The notes: generated from the letters alone by a model not told the origin. DNA of 64,000 nt from Tomitella gaofuii (GCF_014126825.1 NZ_CP059900.1:4106954-4170953); one strand, 5' to 3'; positions 32,690 through 40,896 are shown, numbered from the stretch's first letter. Translations and numbers: made by a program.

Positions 32690-33184
32690 ATGAGTCGGGG
32701 CAAGCGGATGAGTCGGGGCGTTCGGGCGTCATGGAAAACCCTGCTCGTCAGGGCGGGCGCGGCGGCGGGCGCCCTGGCGGTGGGCGCGGCCGGCACGGCG
32801 GCACTGGGCGCACCGGCCACAGCCGCACCGCCGTCCTCGCTCGACGGCGCGACACAGGTGATGGATTGTGCGCACGAACTCGTCAAGGAGCCCGCGGACA
32901 TCATCCTCTTCTGCGCCGATGCGAACGGCGGCTTCACCGACATCACCTGGTACCTGTGGACGGACCAGCTGGCCGTGGGCACCGCCAACAAGTACTGGAA
33001 CGACTGCGACCCCACCTGCTACCAGGGCACCTTCCACAAGGAGCCGGTGTGGATCGCCCTGCACGACGTGGCCGCCACCGACGACGGCCCCGCGTTCCGC
33101 ACGCTCACGTCCGTCGACGATTCCGGTCCGCACGACGTGCCGCTGCCCGGGTTCCCCGTCACCGGCCCCATCGACTTCCCGTAG
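32690..33184 (+). CDS. exported protein of unknown function
   Basis: A 164-residue secreted protein. Signal peptide: basic MSRGKRMSRGVRASW, hydrophobic stretch of Ala/Gly/Leu, ATAAPP cleavage region. The mature part has four cysteines (VMDCAHE, LFCADAN, DCDPTCYQG) that could form two disulfides, and a Trp/Tyr-rich segment (DITWYLWTD). Similar short exported proteins occur in Gordonia/Rhodococcus-type genomes without assigned role. ATG 32690 has GGGGAGG; ATG 32708 sits in a repeated ATGAGTCGGGGC and is a weaker option. Confidence 0.72.
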   Translation: MSRGKRMSRGVRASWKTLLVRAGAAAGALAVGAAGTAALGAPATAAPPSSLDGATQVMDCAHELVKEPADIILFCADANGGFTDITWYLWTDQLAVGTANKYWNDCDPTCYQGTFHKEPVWIALHDVAATDDGPAFRTLTSVDDSGPHDVPLPGFPVTGPIDFP

Positions 33185-33272
33185 CAGCGCACCTGCGGCG
33201 GGTCACGTGATCCACCGCCCATCACACGGCACCGCCCGCCCCGCGCCGCGGACGCCCTGACACCCTGAGCGC

Positions 33273-34742
33273 ATGACCGGCACCCCCCACGACGACACGG
33301 CGCCCCCCAACGAGACGCCCGCGCAGCAGAACGCGCGGATCGGCGCGGGCACCTGGCGCGAGCTCTTCGGCCCCGCATACCGCGCGTCGGCTGTGGTGCT
33401 CGCGGGCGGGGTGGCCGCTTACGCCACCAACATCTATCTGACCACCAGCCTGCTGCCCAACGCCGTCGAGGACATCGGCGGCGAACAGTACTACGCGTGG
33501 GCGATGACGGTGTTCCTGCTGGCGTCGGTGATCACGTCGATGTTCGTCGGCGTATCGCTGCGCAACAGCGGACCGCGCCGCAGCTACCTGATCGGGTTCG
33601 GAGTGTTCGCCGTCGGGTCTCTGGTGTGCGCGGCGGCGCCGACGATGGCGGTGATGCTCGCGGGACGGGCGGTGCAGGGGCTCGGCGGCGGTCTGCTCAC
33701 CGGCCTGGCCTTCGCGGTGTTGCGGTCGGCGCTGCCGGAGCGCCTGTGGCCGCGGGCGGTCGCGCTCATCTCGGCCATGTGGGGTGTCGGCAACATCCTC
33801 GGCCCCGTCCTGGGCGGGCTGTTCGCGCAGTTGGGCGCGTGGCGCGGGGCGTTCCTCCTGCTGGCGGCGTTCGTCGCGGTGCTGTGCGTGATGTCGCAGC
33901 GGGCGCTCCCCCGCCGCCGCCCCGACGAGGGCGGCGAGCGCGCCGGGGTGCCCACCGTCGGCCTGGTCGTGCTCACCGGCGCCACCGCGGCGGTCTCCAT
34001 CGCGAGCATCGCCTCGTCCACTGCCGTCATCGTGGCGCTCGCTGCGGTGGGCGTCGCAGCGCTCGCGGTGTTCGTCGCGGCCGAGCGGCGCACGCGGGTC
34101 ACGGTGCTGCCCCGGTTCGCCTATTCGCTGCGCTCGCCGCTGCCGTGGGTGTATCTGGGGATCGTGGCGCTGGCCATCGGGTCGACCACCGAGACGTTCG
34201 TGCCGCTGTTCGGCCAGCACCTGGGCGGCATGGAACCCTTCGTCGCGGGCATGCTCGGCGCCGCGATCTCCTGGGGCTGGTCCATCGCGTCGATCCTGTC
34301 CACCTACGCCACCGCCGAACGCTCCACCACTGCCATCAAGATCGCCGGTCCGCTCGTGCTCGCGGCCGGCCTCCTGGGCTACGGGCTGCTGCAGGCCGAC
34401 GACCCGTCCGGGCTGACGGTCACCGGCTGGTTCATCACGCTCGCCGTCGCCGGGGCGGGCATCGGGATGGCGTTCGCCCACTTCATCACCGCCGCCATTT
34501 CCAGCACCGACGACGAGGCCGACGCCGCGAAGGCCTCCGCGGGCGTGAACACGGTGCAGCTGATCTCCAACACGTTCGGGTCGGCTCTGGCCGGGCTGCT
34601 GGTGGCTGTCGGCGGGCCGTCGCTGGTGGGGTCGGCGCGGCTGCTCAACTTCGGGTTCGCCGGCGTCGCCGCGGTGGGCGTGCTGTTCGCGGTCGCGGCC
34701 GCCCGTCGGGGACGGAGCGCGGCGGGCACGGCCGTCGGGTGA
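33273..34742 (+). CDS. MFS transporter
   Basis: A 489-residue major facilitator with about 14 hydrophobic segments in the drug:H+ antiporter style: YLTTSLLPNAVEDIGG in helix 1, FVGVSLRNSGPRRSYLIG in loop 2-3, AGRAVQGLGGGLLTGLAFAVL, and MWGVGNILGPVLGGLFAQLG in helix 5. Substrate unknown. ATG is preceded at six bases by CACCCT, close to the leaderless TANNNT pattern; no strong ribosome site. No regulator is adjacent. Confidence 0.87.
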   Translation: MTGTPHDDTAPPNETPAQQNARIGAGTWRELFGPAYRASAVVLAGGVAAYATNIYLTTSLLPNAVEDIGGEQYYAWAMTVFLLASVITSMFVGVSLRNSGPRRSYLIGFGVFAVGSLVCAAAPTMAVMLAGRAVQGLGGGLLTGLAFAVLRSALPERLWPRAVALISAMWGVGNILGPVLGGLFAQLGAWRGAFLLLAAFVAVLCVMSQRALPRRRPDEGGERAGVPTVGLVVLTGATAAVSIASIASSTAVIVALAAVGVAALAVFVAAERRTRVTVLPRFAYSLRSPLPWVYLGIVALAIGSTTETFVPLFGQHLGGMEPFVAGMLGAAISWGWSIASILSTYATAERSTTAIKIAGPLVLAAGLLGYGLLQADDPSGLTVTGWFITLAVAGAGIGMAFAHFITAAISSTDDEADAAKASAGVNTVQLISNTFGSALAGLLVAVGGPSLVGSARLLNFGFAGVAAVGVLFAVAAARRGRSAAGTAVG

Positions 34743-34768
34743 TCCCGCGCCTGAGAAGAATCTACATA

Positions 34769-34789
34769 TTTCTAGTGTTGAATCTAGAG
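34769..34789. repeat. TCTAG-N8-CTAGA dyad, copy 1
   Basis: TTTCTAG, eight bases, CTAGAG, in an AT-rich pocket after the MFS gene. It is followed by AGTGGAATATTC, which resembles AGCGGAATACTC following copy 3 at 36483. Purpose unknown. Confidence 0.5.
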
Positions 34790-34851
34790 AGTGGAATATT
34801 CACCTGACTTCGCGCGAGCGGTTTCCGGCGCGGGCCGCTACCGTCGCTGTC

Positions 34852-35427
34852 ATGGGTGAGATGAAGCGGCGCATGCTCTCCGGCGAGCCGTACCGCGACG
34901 ACGACGGCACACTGCTCGCCGAGCGCCTGGCCTGCCGACGCGCGCTCGACGAGTTCAACGGCGCCCCCGCCGACGACGACGAGCACCGTGTAGCGATCCT
35001 GCGGTCGCTGCTCGGGTCGCTGGGCGAGCGCACGCGCATCATGCCGCCGCTGAGGTGCGACTACGGCGCGCAGATCCACATCGGCGATGATTCCTTCCTC
35101 AACTACGATGCGATCCTGCTCGACTGCGCGCGCATCACCATCGGCAGCAACGTCTTCATCGGCCCGCGCGCGCAGCTACTCACCGCGCTGCATCCCATGG
35201 AGGATCATGCGGCGCGGCGCGCGGGATGGGAGTCGGCGGCGCCGGTGACGGTCGGCGACGGCGTGTGGCTGGGCGCCGGGGTGATCGTGTGCCCGGGGGT
35301 GCGCATCGGGCCGGACGCGGTGATCGGTGCCGGAAGCGTGGTCACGCGCGACGTGCCCGCGCGGGTCTTCGCCGCCGGCAACCCGTGCCGCGTCATCCGC
35401 TCGCTCGAGGGCGAGGCGCCGGCATGA
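34852..35427 (+). CDS. maa: maltose O-acetyltransferase-like hexapeptide acetyltransferase
   Basis: A 191-residue left-handed beta-helix acetyltransferase transferring acetyl from CoA to sugar hydroxyls. N-terminal Mac domain (MKRRMLSGEPYRDDD), hexapeptide repeats from IHIGDDSFLNYDAILLDCA to VTVGDGVWLGAGVIVCPGVRIG, the catalytic His in LTALHPM, and the end motif AAGNPCRVIR. ATG lies seven bases after TACCGT (34839-34844), compatible with a leaderless start; no clear ribosome site. Stands alone. Confidence 0.9.
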   Translation: MGEMKRRMLSGEPYRDDDGTLLAERLACRRALDEFNGAPADDDEHRVAILRSLLGSLGERTRIMPPLRCDYGAQIHIGDDSFLNYDAILLDCARITIGSNVFIGPRAQLLTALHPMEDHAARRAGWESAAPVTVGDGVWLGAGVIVCPGVRIGPDAVIGAGSVVTRDVPARVFAAGNPCRVIRSLEGEAPA

Positions 35428-35455
35428 GGCGCGGACGTCCTCGCTCCGAGTTCGG

Positions 35456-35484
35456 TCGACAGCCAAAGACTTTAGAAGTACTTT
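35456..35484 (+). promoter_or_regulatory. promoter TCGACA-N17-TACTTT of the RelE-like module
   Basis: -35 TCGACA (35456-35461), 17-bp spacer, -10 TACTTT (35479-35484), six bases, then ATG 35491. The -10 lies inside the tandem dyads, so bound antitoxin would block polymerase directly. Confidence 0.65.
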
Positions 35485-35490
35485 GTAAGT
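35469..35490. promoter_or_regulatory. tandem 11-bp dyads ACTT-N3-AAGT, operator abutting the ATG
   Basis: ACTTTAGAAGT (35469-35479) directly followed by ACTTTGTAAGT (35480-35490), and then the ATG at 35491. Two one-turn palindromes in phase is a classical autoregulation layout for antitoxins. Confidence 0.65.
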
Positions 35491-35964
35491 ATGCAGGTCG
35501 ATGAAGTGCCGTTCTCCGAGCTCCAGTTGCATGGCAAGGCCACCGTCGCACGCCTGCAGAGCACACGTGGCCAATCGCTGCTGATCCGGCGCCGCGACGG
35601 CGACAACCTCGTGCTGACCACCGCCGAACGTGCCGATCGCGACCGCGAAGTCTCCTCGGTCGCCATGCGGGTCCTCGCTACGGTTCTTTCACGCGACAAG
35701 AATGCACAGGACTCGATCTCCGGCGCCATCACCGACGTCTTCCCGTGGGCCACCTTCCTGCCCCCGGAGGACTTGCGCACGTTCGTCGACGAGCTCGCTG
35801 CAACGTTGCGGGCCGCCGATGCTCTCGACAATCCGAATCCACTGGCCCAATTGATCGCGGCCTGGCGCAACACCGCCGAGGCCCACGCCGATCCGGCGGT
35901 CGCCGCACAGCTGAGCGCCGACACCGGCGACGACCACGGCGCTGTGCCCGCACCCGCCGCGTGA
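35491..35964 (+). CDS. antitoxin-like protein of a RelE-type module
   Basis: A 157-residue acidic protein. The N-terminus (MQVDEVPFSELQLHGKATVARLQ, then LLIRRRDGDNLVLTTAERAD) resembles the Phd/YefM DNA-binding fold, and the C-terminal helices would wrap the toxin. Relatives are annotated as prevent-host-death or hypothetical proteins in Actinobacteria. It is leaderless, directly after the tandem dyads. Its stop overlaps the GTG of the toxin gene. Assignment as antitoxin rests on this architecture and the partner fold. Confidence 0.7.
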   Translation: MQVDEVPFSELQLHGKATVARLQSTRGQSLLIRRRDGDNLVLTTAERADRDREVSSVAMRVLATVLSRDKNAQDSISGAITDVFPWATFLPPEDLRTFVDELAATLRAADALDNPNPLAQLIAAWRNTAEAHADPAVAAQLSADTGDDHGAVPAPAA

Positions 35965-36317
35965 GCCCGAAGCGCGGAGATCGCGTCGCCCCGCCCCCGG
36001 ACCCCGCCGGCGGTTGGGATCTGCGTTTCGCGACGGCGGAGGCCGCAAGGGGCTGGGAGGCTCTTTGCCGGCATGCACCGGGAAACACGCTCACGGCCTG
36101 GAACAACTTGCGCGACCGTGCCACTGCCCCGACGCCGACCCCTCGGCACCATCGGCTCAAAGGTTCGCTCGCCACAGCTACTCATCGGGGAACCGTCATG
36201 GAGCAATGGCAGTACGAGGTCACTGGAAGCGGGCGGATCTGGTATCTCGTAGACACCGAACGCAGCACTCTGTGGGTGAAGGCAGCGACGACCGGGCACC
36301 CGAAATCCACCGAGTAG
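35961..36317 (+). CDS. RelE/ParE-fold toxin-like protein
   Basis: A 118-residue basic protein, translationally coupled to the antitoxin by GTGA. The pattern is RelE-like: WDLRFATAEAARGWEALCRH (helix), LTAWNNLRDRATAP, RLKGSLA, then strands QWQYEVTGSGRIWYLVDTE and STLWVKAATTGHPKSTE, with Arg, Tyr, His and Lys at positions used for mRNA cleavage in relatives. Ribosome-dependent RNase activity is inferred only from fold. Its codon use is slightly less GC-biased than neighbours. Confidence 0.7.
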   Translation: MSPKRGDRVAPPPDPAGGWDLRFATAEAARGWEALCRHAPGNTLTAWNNLRDRATAPTPTPRHHRLKGSLATATHRGTVMEQWQYEVTGSGRIWYLVDTERSTLWVKAATTGHPKSTE

Positions 36318-36343
36318 TCAAATTCGACATGCATCTCTACCTG

Positions 36344-36372
36344 TTTCTAGCCTGACTCCTAGAGTTCTCTAG
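36344..36372. repeat. TCTAG-N8-CTAGA dyad, copy 2, with extra CTAGAG-tt-CTCTAG palindrome
   Basis: TTTCTAG (36344-36350), eight bases, CTAGAG (36359-36364), which then also forms CTAGAG-TT-CTCTAG (36359-36372). Lies just after the RelE-like toxin gene and could fold as a small terminator-like structure. Confidence 0.5.
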
Positions 36373-36482
36373 CGAGACTTAGGGTCGGCGCCGCCATCGG
36401 CGACGAGCACACGCTCCTGCCGCCGGACATCGACCGTCCATCCCGTTGGGGCCGATGAGCGTCCATCGCACTCTCTACTGCT

Positions 36483-36503
36483 ATCTAGCACCTGATGCAG
36501 AGA
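36483..36503. repeat. TCTAG-N8-CAGA dyad, copy 3 (degenerate)
   Basis: TATCTAG, eight bases, GCAGAG, followed by AGCGGAATACTC. The 36-base stretch shows about 25 matches to the one at 34767-34802 in direct orientation, 1.7 kb away. Confidence 0.45.
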
Positions 36504-36548
36504 GCGGAATACTCCCCGATCGTGTCGGCCGCGCGCGGCGGGTGTTCA

Positions 36549-37160
36549 ATGACGCAGGTGGACTCCCCGTGGCGCATCGACCCCGTGACCCTCACCGGCA
36601 GCCTGGTGGAACTGGTGCCGCTGGCGCACGAACACCACGACGGCCTGGTCGACGCCGCACGCGACGGCGAGATGTGGGACCGCTGGTACACCTCGGTGCC
36701 CGAGCCCGACGGCATGCGCGCCGAGATCGACCGCCGCCTGGGCCTGGCCGAGCGCGGCGAGATGGTGCCGTTCACCGCCGTGCGCAGGTCCGACGGAGCG
36801 GTGCTCGGCATGACCACCTATTACGCGCTCGACCCGGTCGTGCCACGCCTGGAGGTCGGCTACACCTGGAACCGGCAGTCGGCGCACGGCACCGGCACCA
36901 ACGCCGAGTCGAAGCTGCTGCTGCTCACGCACGCCTTCGACACGCTCGAATGCCAGTGCGTGGGGTTCCGCACGCAGTGGCAGAACCGGCAGTCGCAGGC
37001 GGCGATCGAGCGGCTCGGCGCCCGGCGCGACGGGGTGCTGCGCGCCTACAGCCGACACCGCAACGGCGTGCTCAAGGACGTGGTGATGTACTCGGTGCTG
37101 GCGCATGAGTGGCCCGAGGTGCGTGCGGGCCTGGAGCACCGCCTGCGGCACCGGCGCTGA
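36549..37160 (+). CDS. GNAT-family N-acetyltransferase (RimJ/RimL type)
   Basis: A 203-residue acetyltransferase using acetyl-CoA. N-terminal TLTGSLVELVPLAHEHHDGLVDAA is the usual start of the RimL-like branch; the fold continues with PFTAVRRSDGAVLGMTTYYALDP, the beta4-alpha3 segment EVGYTWNRQSAHGTGTNAESK and the motif B region VGFRTQWQNRQSQAAIERLGA. The pyrophosphate loop is GTGTNAE rather than the strict Q/RxxGxG/A. ATG 36549 is chosen to match the conserved start. Acceptor substrate unknown. Confidence 0.85.
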   Translation: MTQVDSPWRIDPVTLTGSLVELVPLAHEHHDGLVDAARDGEMWDRWYTSVPEPDGMRAEIDRRLGLAERGEMVPFTAVRRSDGAVLGMTTYYALDPVVPRLEVGYTWNRQSAHGTGTNAESKLLLLTHAFDTLECQCVGFRTQWQNRQSQAAIERLGARRDGVLRAYSRHRNGVLKDVVMYSVLAHEWPEVRAGLEHRLRHRR

Positions 37161-37169
37161 CGGGCTTCT

Positions 37170-37676
37170 TCACCCGAGGTACGGCGACGACATCCCGGCG
37201 CCGGCGAAAGGCCCGAGCGGCCCGGTCAGCACGCTCACCATCCGGAGATTGTCGCCCAGCGGAAGCCGCGCGAGGGTGACCGGATCGGCGGGCACGATGA
37301 CCCCGTACGGCACGCCCGGCTGCTCCCAGGCCTCGGCCACCACGAACGCCTCCGGCAGCGCGGTGCCGACGAAGACGAACCTGGGTGCGCCCGGGATCCC
37401 GTCGCCGGCGGAGTGCACGCGCCGCAGCACCAGCTCATCGGCCGGAGGCGAGATGTTCTCCACGGCACGCACAGCCGCGACCTCGTACACCTGCAGCCCC
37501 GACCGGTAGAGGACCGCGTCGCCGAGGTGCTCGATGGAGGCCGTCACCGGATCCGGTGCCGCGGGACCCACCGAACCCGCCGCGGTCGCCGTACCGGCGC
37601 CGAGCACCACCCCGGCCGCGAGCAGCGCCGTGGAGATCACCGCCGTCGCGCCGCGCCTCAACGATGTCGCCGGCAT
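37170..37676 (-). CDS. exported protein of unknown function
   Basis: A 168-residue protein with a signal peptide (SLRRGATAVISTALLAAGVVLGAGTATAA) and a mature part with beta-rich segments (SIEHLGDAVLYRSGLQVYEVAAV, GAPRFVFVGTALPEAFVVAEAW). No cysteines and no recognised domain. ATG 37676 has GGGAGGTG. It lies 73 bp downstream of davB on the same strand but with its own ribosome site; a functional link is not evident. Confidence 0.68.
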   Translation of the reverse strand: MPATSLRRGATAVISTALLAAGVVLGAGTATAAGSVGPAAPDPVTASIEHLGDAVLYRSGLQVYEVAAVRAVENISPPADELVLRRVHSAGDGIPGAPRFVFVGTALPEAFVVAEAWEQPGVPYGVIVPADPVTLARLPLGDNLRMVSVLTGPLGPFAGAGMSSPYLG

Positions 37677-37749
37677 CCCGCACCTCCCGCCACCCCCCGT
37701 GGTGCACCGACGGTCCCACGCGCGGCCGGGGGTCACGGACGATTCGCCC

Positions 37750-39450
37750 TCACGTCACGTCCGGCAGCCGCACGGGCACGATTGCGGCGAACCTGTCGCC
37801 GGGGCCCGGGTTCGCCGCCGCGCACGCCCCGCCCAGGTGGTGCATGACGCCCCACACCGCGTTGAGCGCCGTCTGCACCGCGCCCTCCGCCCAGCCGGCG
37901 GTCCACGAGATGTCGTCGCCGGCGAGGAACACACCGCGGTGCCGGTCGTCGAAGCCGTCCTGCATGAAGTGGGTGAACAGCCGCTCCTGGTAGCGGTAGT
38001 GCCCGGGCAGGTTGGCACGGAACGCGCCCATGAAGCTGCGTTCGACCTCCCAGGAGATGGTGAGCGGCGAGGCGATGACGTGCGAGCGGATGTCCACCTG
38101 CGGGTAGATGGCGGACAGCGAGTCCAGCATGAGGTCCATCCGCTCGGCGGCGCCCAGGGGCACGAGCTTGAGCGAGTCGTCGGTCCAGGTGTAGGACAGG
38201 CAGATCGCGGCGGGGCCCTCCCCCGGCACGCCCGCCCCGGCCAGCGGGCCGTCGAGCAGGTAGGTGCCGCGCGGCATGCGGTCGGTGAGCGTCATGCCCA
38301 TCACCGGGCGGCCGGTCGCGGGGTCGGCGTCGCGCCAGAACGGCCGGTCCACCAGCACGAACACCTTGGACGAGCCCATGTAGTGGGTGCGCTCGACGGC
38401 GCTCCAGTGGAGCGGGCCGAACAGCGACTCGTCCGTCCGGATCGTGTTGAGCAGCAGCCACACCGGCGCCGTGTACACCACGGCAGGGTAGGTGGCGATG
38501 GCGCCGCCGGCGGCGGTGACGGTGATGCGGTGCGGGTGGGTACGCCGGATCCCTGTCACAGCGGGCCGGGGCAGGCCGCCCGGGTGCAGCGCGGCGAGCG
38601 ACGTGCCGCCCGGCCAGTACGCCGTCCCCGCGGGCGCCAGCGACCACAACCGCAGCGGGAGTTGCTGTGCGCCGCCGTCGATCCCACGGTGCTCCTCGTC
38701 AGCCGCGGTCGCCACCACGCGCAGCACCTCGAGGATCGAGTTGGAGAAGTCGGTGTCCCAGCCGCCGGTGCCGAACCCGACCTGCCCGAACAGTTCCCGG
38801 TCCGCGAACGAGCGCAGGTGCGGCGAGTCGACGAGGAACCGGTAGAAGGTGGTGTCGTCGTAGCGGCGGACCAGGGGATGCCACAGCGCCGCGATCGCCT
38901 GCGGATCACGCGCCCGGATCGCGTCGCGCAGGGCGGACATCCCGGCCCCGTCCTCGAGGGTCGCCTCCCAGGCCCGCGCCACCCGCCGGAACACCGCGGG
39001 CAGCTCGTCCAGCGTCCGGCCGCGGACCGTGGCGCCCTTGAGGTCGATGACGGTCTCGGGGGTGGCGGGTGCGAGCGGGTTGGGGAATGGCGAGGTGCTC
39101 AGTCCCACCTCGCGCAGGTATCCGTAGAGGGTGGTCGACGACGGCGGAAACCGCATCGCGCCCAGCTCGGCCACGCTGCCCGGGTGCCCGTCGAACGCGG
39201 CCGATCGCATGCGTCCGCCGATCTGCTCCGCCTCGTACACCACGGGCCGCAGCCCCATGCGCAGCAGCTCGTAGGCGGCGACGACGCCGGACAGGCCCGC
39301 CCCGATCACCGCCACCTCGGTGCCGTGCGCTGCCGCGGGCACCGCGCCGATGCCCGCGGGGTGCCCGCGGAACGTGTCGTACGGGAAGGGGAAGTCGGGT
39401 CCGGTCATCGATAGCGGGCTGCCGGGCCCGGGTGCGACGGGGATGCTCAC
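37750..39450 (-). CDS. davB: flavin amino acid monooxygenase, L-lysine 2-monooxygenase-like
   Basis: A 566-residue FAD enzyme. It is collinear with Pseudomonas lysine 2-monooxygenase (DavB): GPDFPFPYDTF at the start, FAD motif VAVIGAGLSGVVAAYELLRMG, GGRMRSAAFDG, VAELGAMRFPPSS, FGQVGFGTGGWDTDFSNS, and the C-terminal GDDISWTAGWAEGAVQTALNAVW. Such enzymes turn L-lysine plus O2 into 5-aminopentanamide, CO2 and water; tryptophan 2-monooxygenases are related, so substrate is not certain. GTG 39450 overlaps the amidase stop; ATG 39408 is an alternative. Confidence 0.83.
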   Translation of the reverse strand: MSIPVAPGPGSPLSMTGPDFPFPYDTFRGHPAGIGAVPAAAHGTEVAVIGAGLSGVVAAYELLRMGLRPVVYEAEQIGGRMRSAAFDGHPGSVAELGAMRFPPSSTTLYGYLREVGLSTSPFPNPLAPATPETVIDLKGATVRGRTLDELPAVFRRVARAWEATLEDGAGMSALRDAIRARDPQAIAALWHPLVRRYDDTTFYRFLVDSPHLRSFADRELFGQVGFGTGGWDTDFSNSILEVLRVVATAADEEHRGIDGGAQQLPLRLWSLAPAGTAYWPGGTSLAALHPGGLPRPAVTGIRRTHPHRITVTAAGGAIATYPAVVYTAPVWLLLNTIRTDESLFGPLHWSAVERTHYMGSSKVFVLVDRPFWRDADPATGRPVMGMTLTDRMPRGTYLLDGPLAGAGVPGEGPAAICLSYTWTDDSLKLVPLGAAERMDLMLDSLSAIYPQVDIRSHVIASPLTISWEVERSFMGAFRANLPGHYRYQERLFTHFMQDGFDDRHRGVFLAGDDISWTAGWAEGAVQTALNAVWGVMHHLGGACAAANPGPGDRFAAIVPVRLPDVT

Positions 39451-40388
39451 GCCGGCCCCTCGGCGCTGCGGGCCCCGGCCCCCTCGTCCACCTCTTCTGA
39501 GCCCGCCGGCCCTCCGCCCGCCGCCCCGTACAGGTCGGTGCGGCGGTCGCGCAGGTACGTGTTGCGTCGGCGCGAGCGGGCGAGCAACTCGGGGTCCAGG
39601 TCCACCACGAGCAATTCGGCTTCGTCTCCGGCGCGGGCGAACTCGGTGATGTCCGGCGCGACGGCGCAGGTGTGACCGCAGTAGTAGGTGACCGGCGCAC
39701 CCGTGCTCGCACCCGGCTCCTGACCGATGCGGTTGACGTAGACGATGAACAGCTGGCTCTCCACGGCGCGGGCGGGCACCAGGATGCGGGCCACGTGGTC
39801 GTCCGGGTAGGCGAGGGCGGTGGGCACGAGAAGCCAGTCGGTGCCGGCCAGCGCGTGGGCGCGCACTGCCTCCGGGAACTCGACGTCGTAGCAGATCAGG
39901 ATGCCGCAGGTCAGGCCGCCGAGTGGGAACTGCACGACGGGATCGTCGCCCGGGGTGAAGTGTGCGTCGTCCGGGTTGCCGCCGACCGACGGGTGGGCGT
40001 CGTCGCCCGCCGGCCGGTACAGGTGGGTCTTGCGGTAGTGGGCGAGCAGCGCACCGTCGGCCCCCACCACCGCGACGGCGTTGTAGAGGGCCCGGCCCGC
40101 ACCGCCGACCGCGCTACCGCCGTCCGCGGCCTGTTCGACGTACCCGTAGGCGATGGCGATGCCGGATTCGCGCGCGGCCTGGGCCATCGTCCGGCCGATG
40201 GGCCCTGCCGCGTCATCGTCGGGCCGCGGCTCGGGGCTCAGCGACCGGCGGTACCCGGTGCAGGTGAGTTCCGAACACACCAGGATGACCGCGCCCGATT
40301 CCGCTGCGGAGCGCGCCGACGCGGCGACCTCGGCCAGGGCGCCGTCGACGTCGGTCGACTCGGGCCCCTGCAGCAGTGCCACCCGCAT
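39447..40388 (-). CDS. davA: carbon-nitrogen hydrolase, 5-aminopentanamidase-like
   Basis: A 313-residue nitrilase-superfamily amidase. The catalytic triad is visible: Glu in VCSELTCTGY, Lys in AHYRKTHLYRP and Cys in GILICYDVEFPE. Paired with the upstream-acting monooxygenase (GTGA overlap) it would hydrolyse the amide product, giving 5-aminovalerate from lysine (DavBA route) or an indole/aryl acetate if the monooxygenase uses an aromatic substrate. ATG 40388 has GGAGG. An extra acidic tail (GSEEVDEGAGARSAEGPA) is absent from most relatives. Confidence 0.83.
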   Translation of the reverse strand: MRVALLQGPESTDVDGALAEVAASARSAAESGAVILVCSELTCTGYRRSLSPEPRPDDDAAGPIGRTMAQAARESGIAIAYGYVEQAADGGSAVGGAGRALYNAVAVVGADGALLAHYRKTHLYRPAGDDAHPSVGGNPDDAHFTPGDDPVVQFPLGGLTCGILICYDVEFPEAVRAHALAGTDWLLVPTALAYPDDHVARILVPARAVESQLFIVYVNRIGQEPGASTGAPVTYYCGHTCAVAPDITEFARAGDEAELLVVDLDPELLARSRRRNTYLRDRRTDLYGAAGGGPAGSEEVDEGAGARSAEGPA

Positions 40389-40410
40389 GTCGCGCCTCCG
40401 CCCGTACCGG

Positions 40411-40896
40411 CTACCCGGCGGCGTCGACGGCCGGCTCGTCCGCACCGGCCGCCGACGCACAGCAATTCCGGCGCGACAGCGCGGCGTCGATCAGCAGGCT
40501 CGCGCCGATGCCGAACAGCCACGAGTCCTTGGCGATGGCCGTGCCCTGCTGGGTGGGCCGCGGCGAGCCGTCCTCGTGCATGCCGGGCGTGCGGGCGTAC
40601 ATCGTCAGCAGCCCGGAGCTGAAGGCCACGAGCCCGGCGCCCGCCACGGCCGTGGGAACGAACGGCGCCAGCAGTGCCGAACCCAGCGCGATCTCCGCGC
40701 CCGCGAGCGCCTTGCCGAACGTGCCCGGACTCAGGCTCTTGACGGGCGGGACGGCGTTGGCGGCCATCGACTGCAGCCCCGCCGCGCCGTCGTCGTCCAG
40801 GGCCAGCTTGCCGACCCCCGAGTTGAGGATGAACGCGCCCGTCACCACCCGCAGCGGAAGGCGGCGGAGGCGGGCATTGCGCGGCTTCAGGTTCAC
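40411..40896 (-). CDS. DoxX-family membrane protein
   Basis: A 161-residue membrane protein with four predicted helices: VVTGAFILNSGVGKLALD, ALAGAEIALGSALLAPFVP, TAVAGAGLVAFSSGLLTMYA, DSWLFGIGASLLIDAAL. DoxX-like proteins are often linked to oxidases or redox stress. A Cys pair (NCC) is near the C-terminus. GTG 40896 has GAGGAG. It lies 22 bp upstream of davA on the same strand, so it is probably the first gene of the doxX-davA-davB operon. Confidence 0.8.
   Translation of the reverse strand: MNLKPRNARLRRLPLRVVTGAFILNSGVGKLALDDDGAAGLQSMAANAVPPVKSLSPGTFGKALAGAEIALGSALLAPFVPTAVAGAGLVAFSSGLLTMYARTPGMHEDGSPRPTQQGTAIAKDSWLFGIGASLLIDAALSRRNCCASAAGADEPAVDAAG

Noticed and set aside
37750-40388. Indole-3-acetic acid biosynthesis (IaaM/IaaH) as the primary call for the monooxygenase/amidase pair
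   Set aside because: The amidase is of the nitrilase fold, not the amidase-signature family typical of IaaH, and the flavoenzyme lines up better with lysine monooxygenase; kept only as an alternative.
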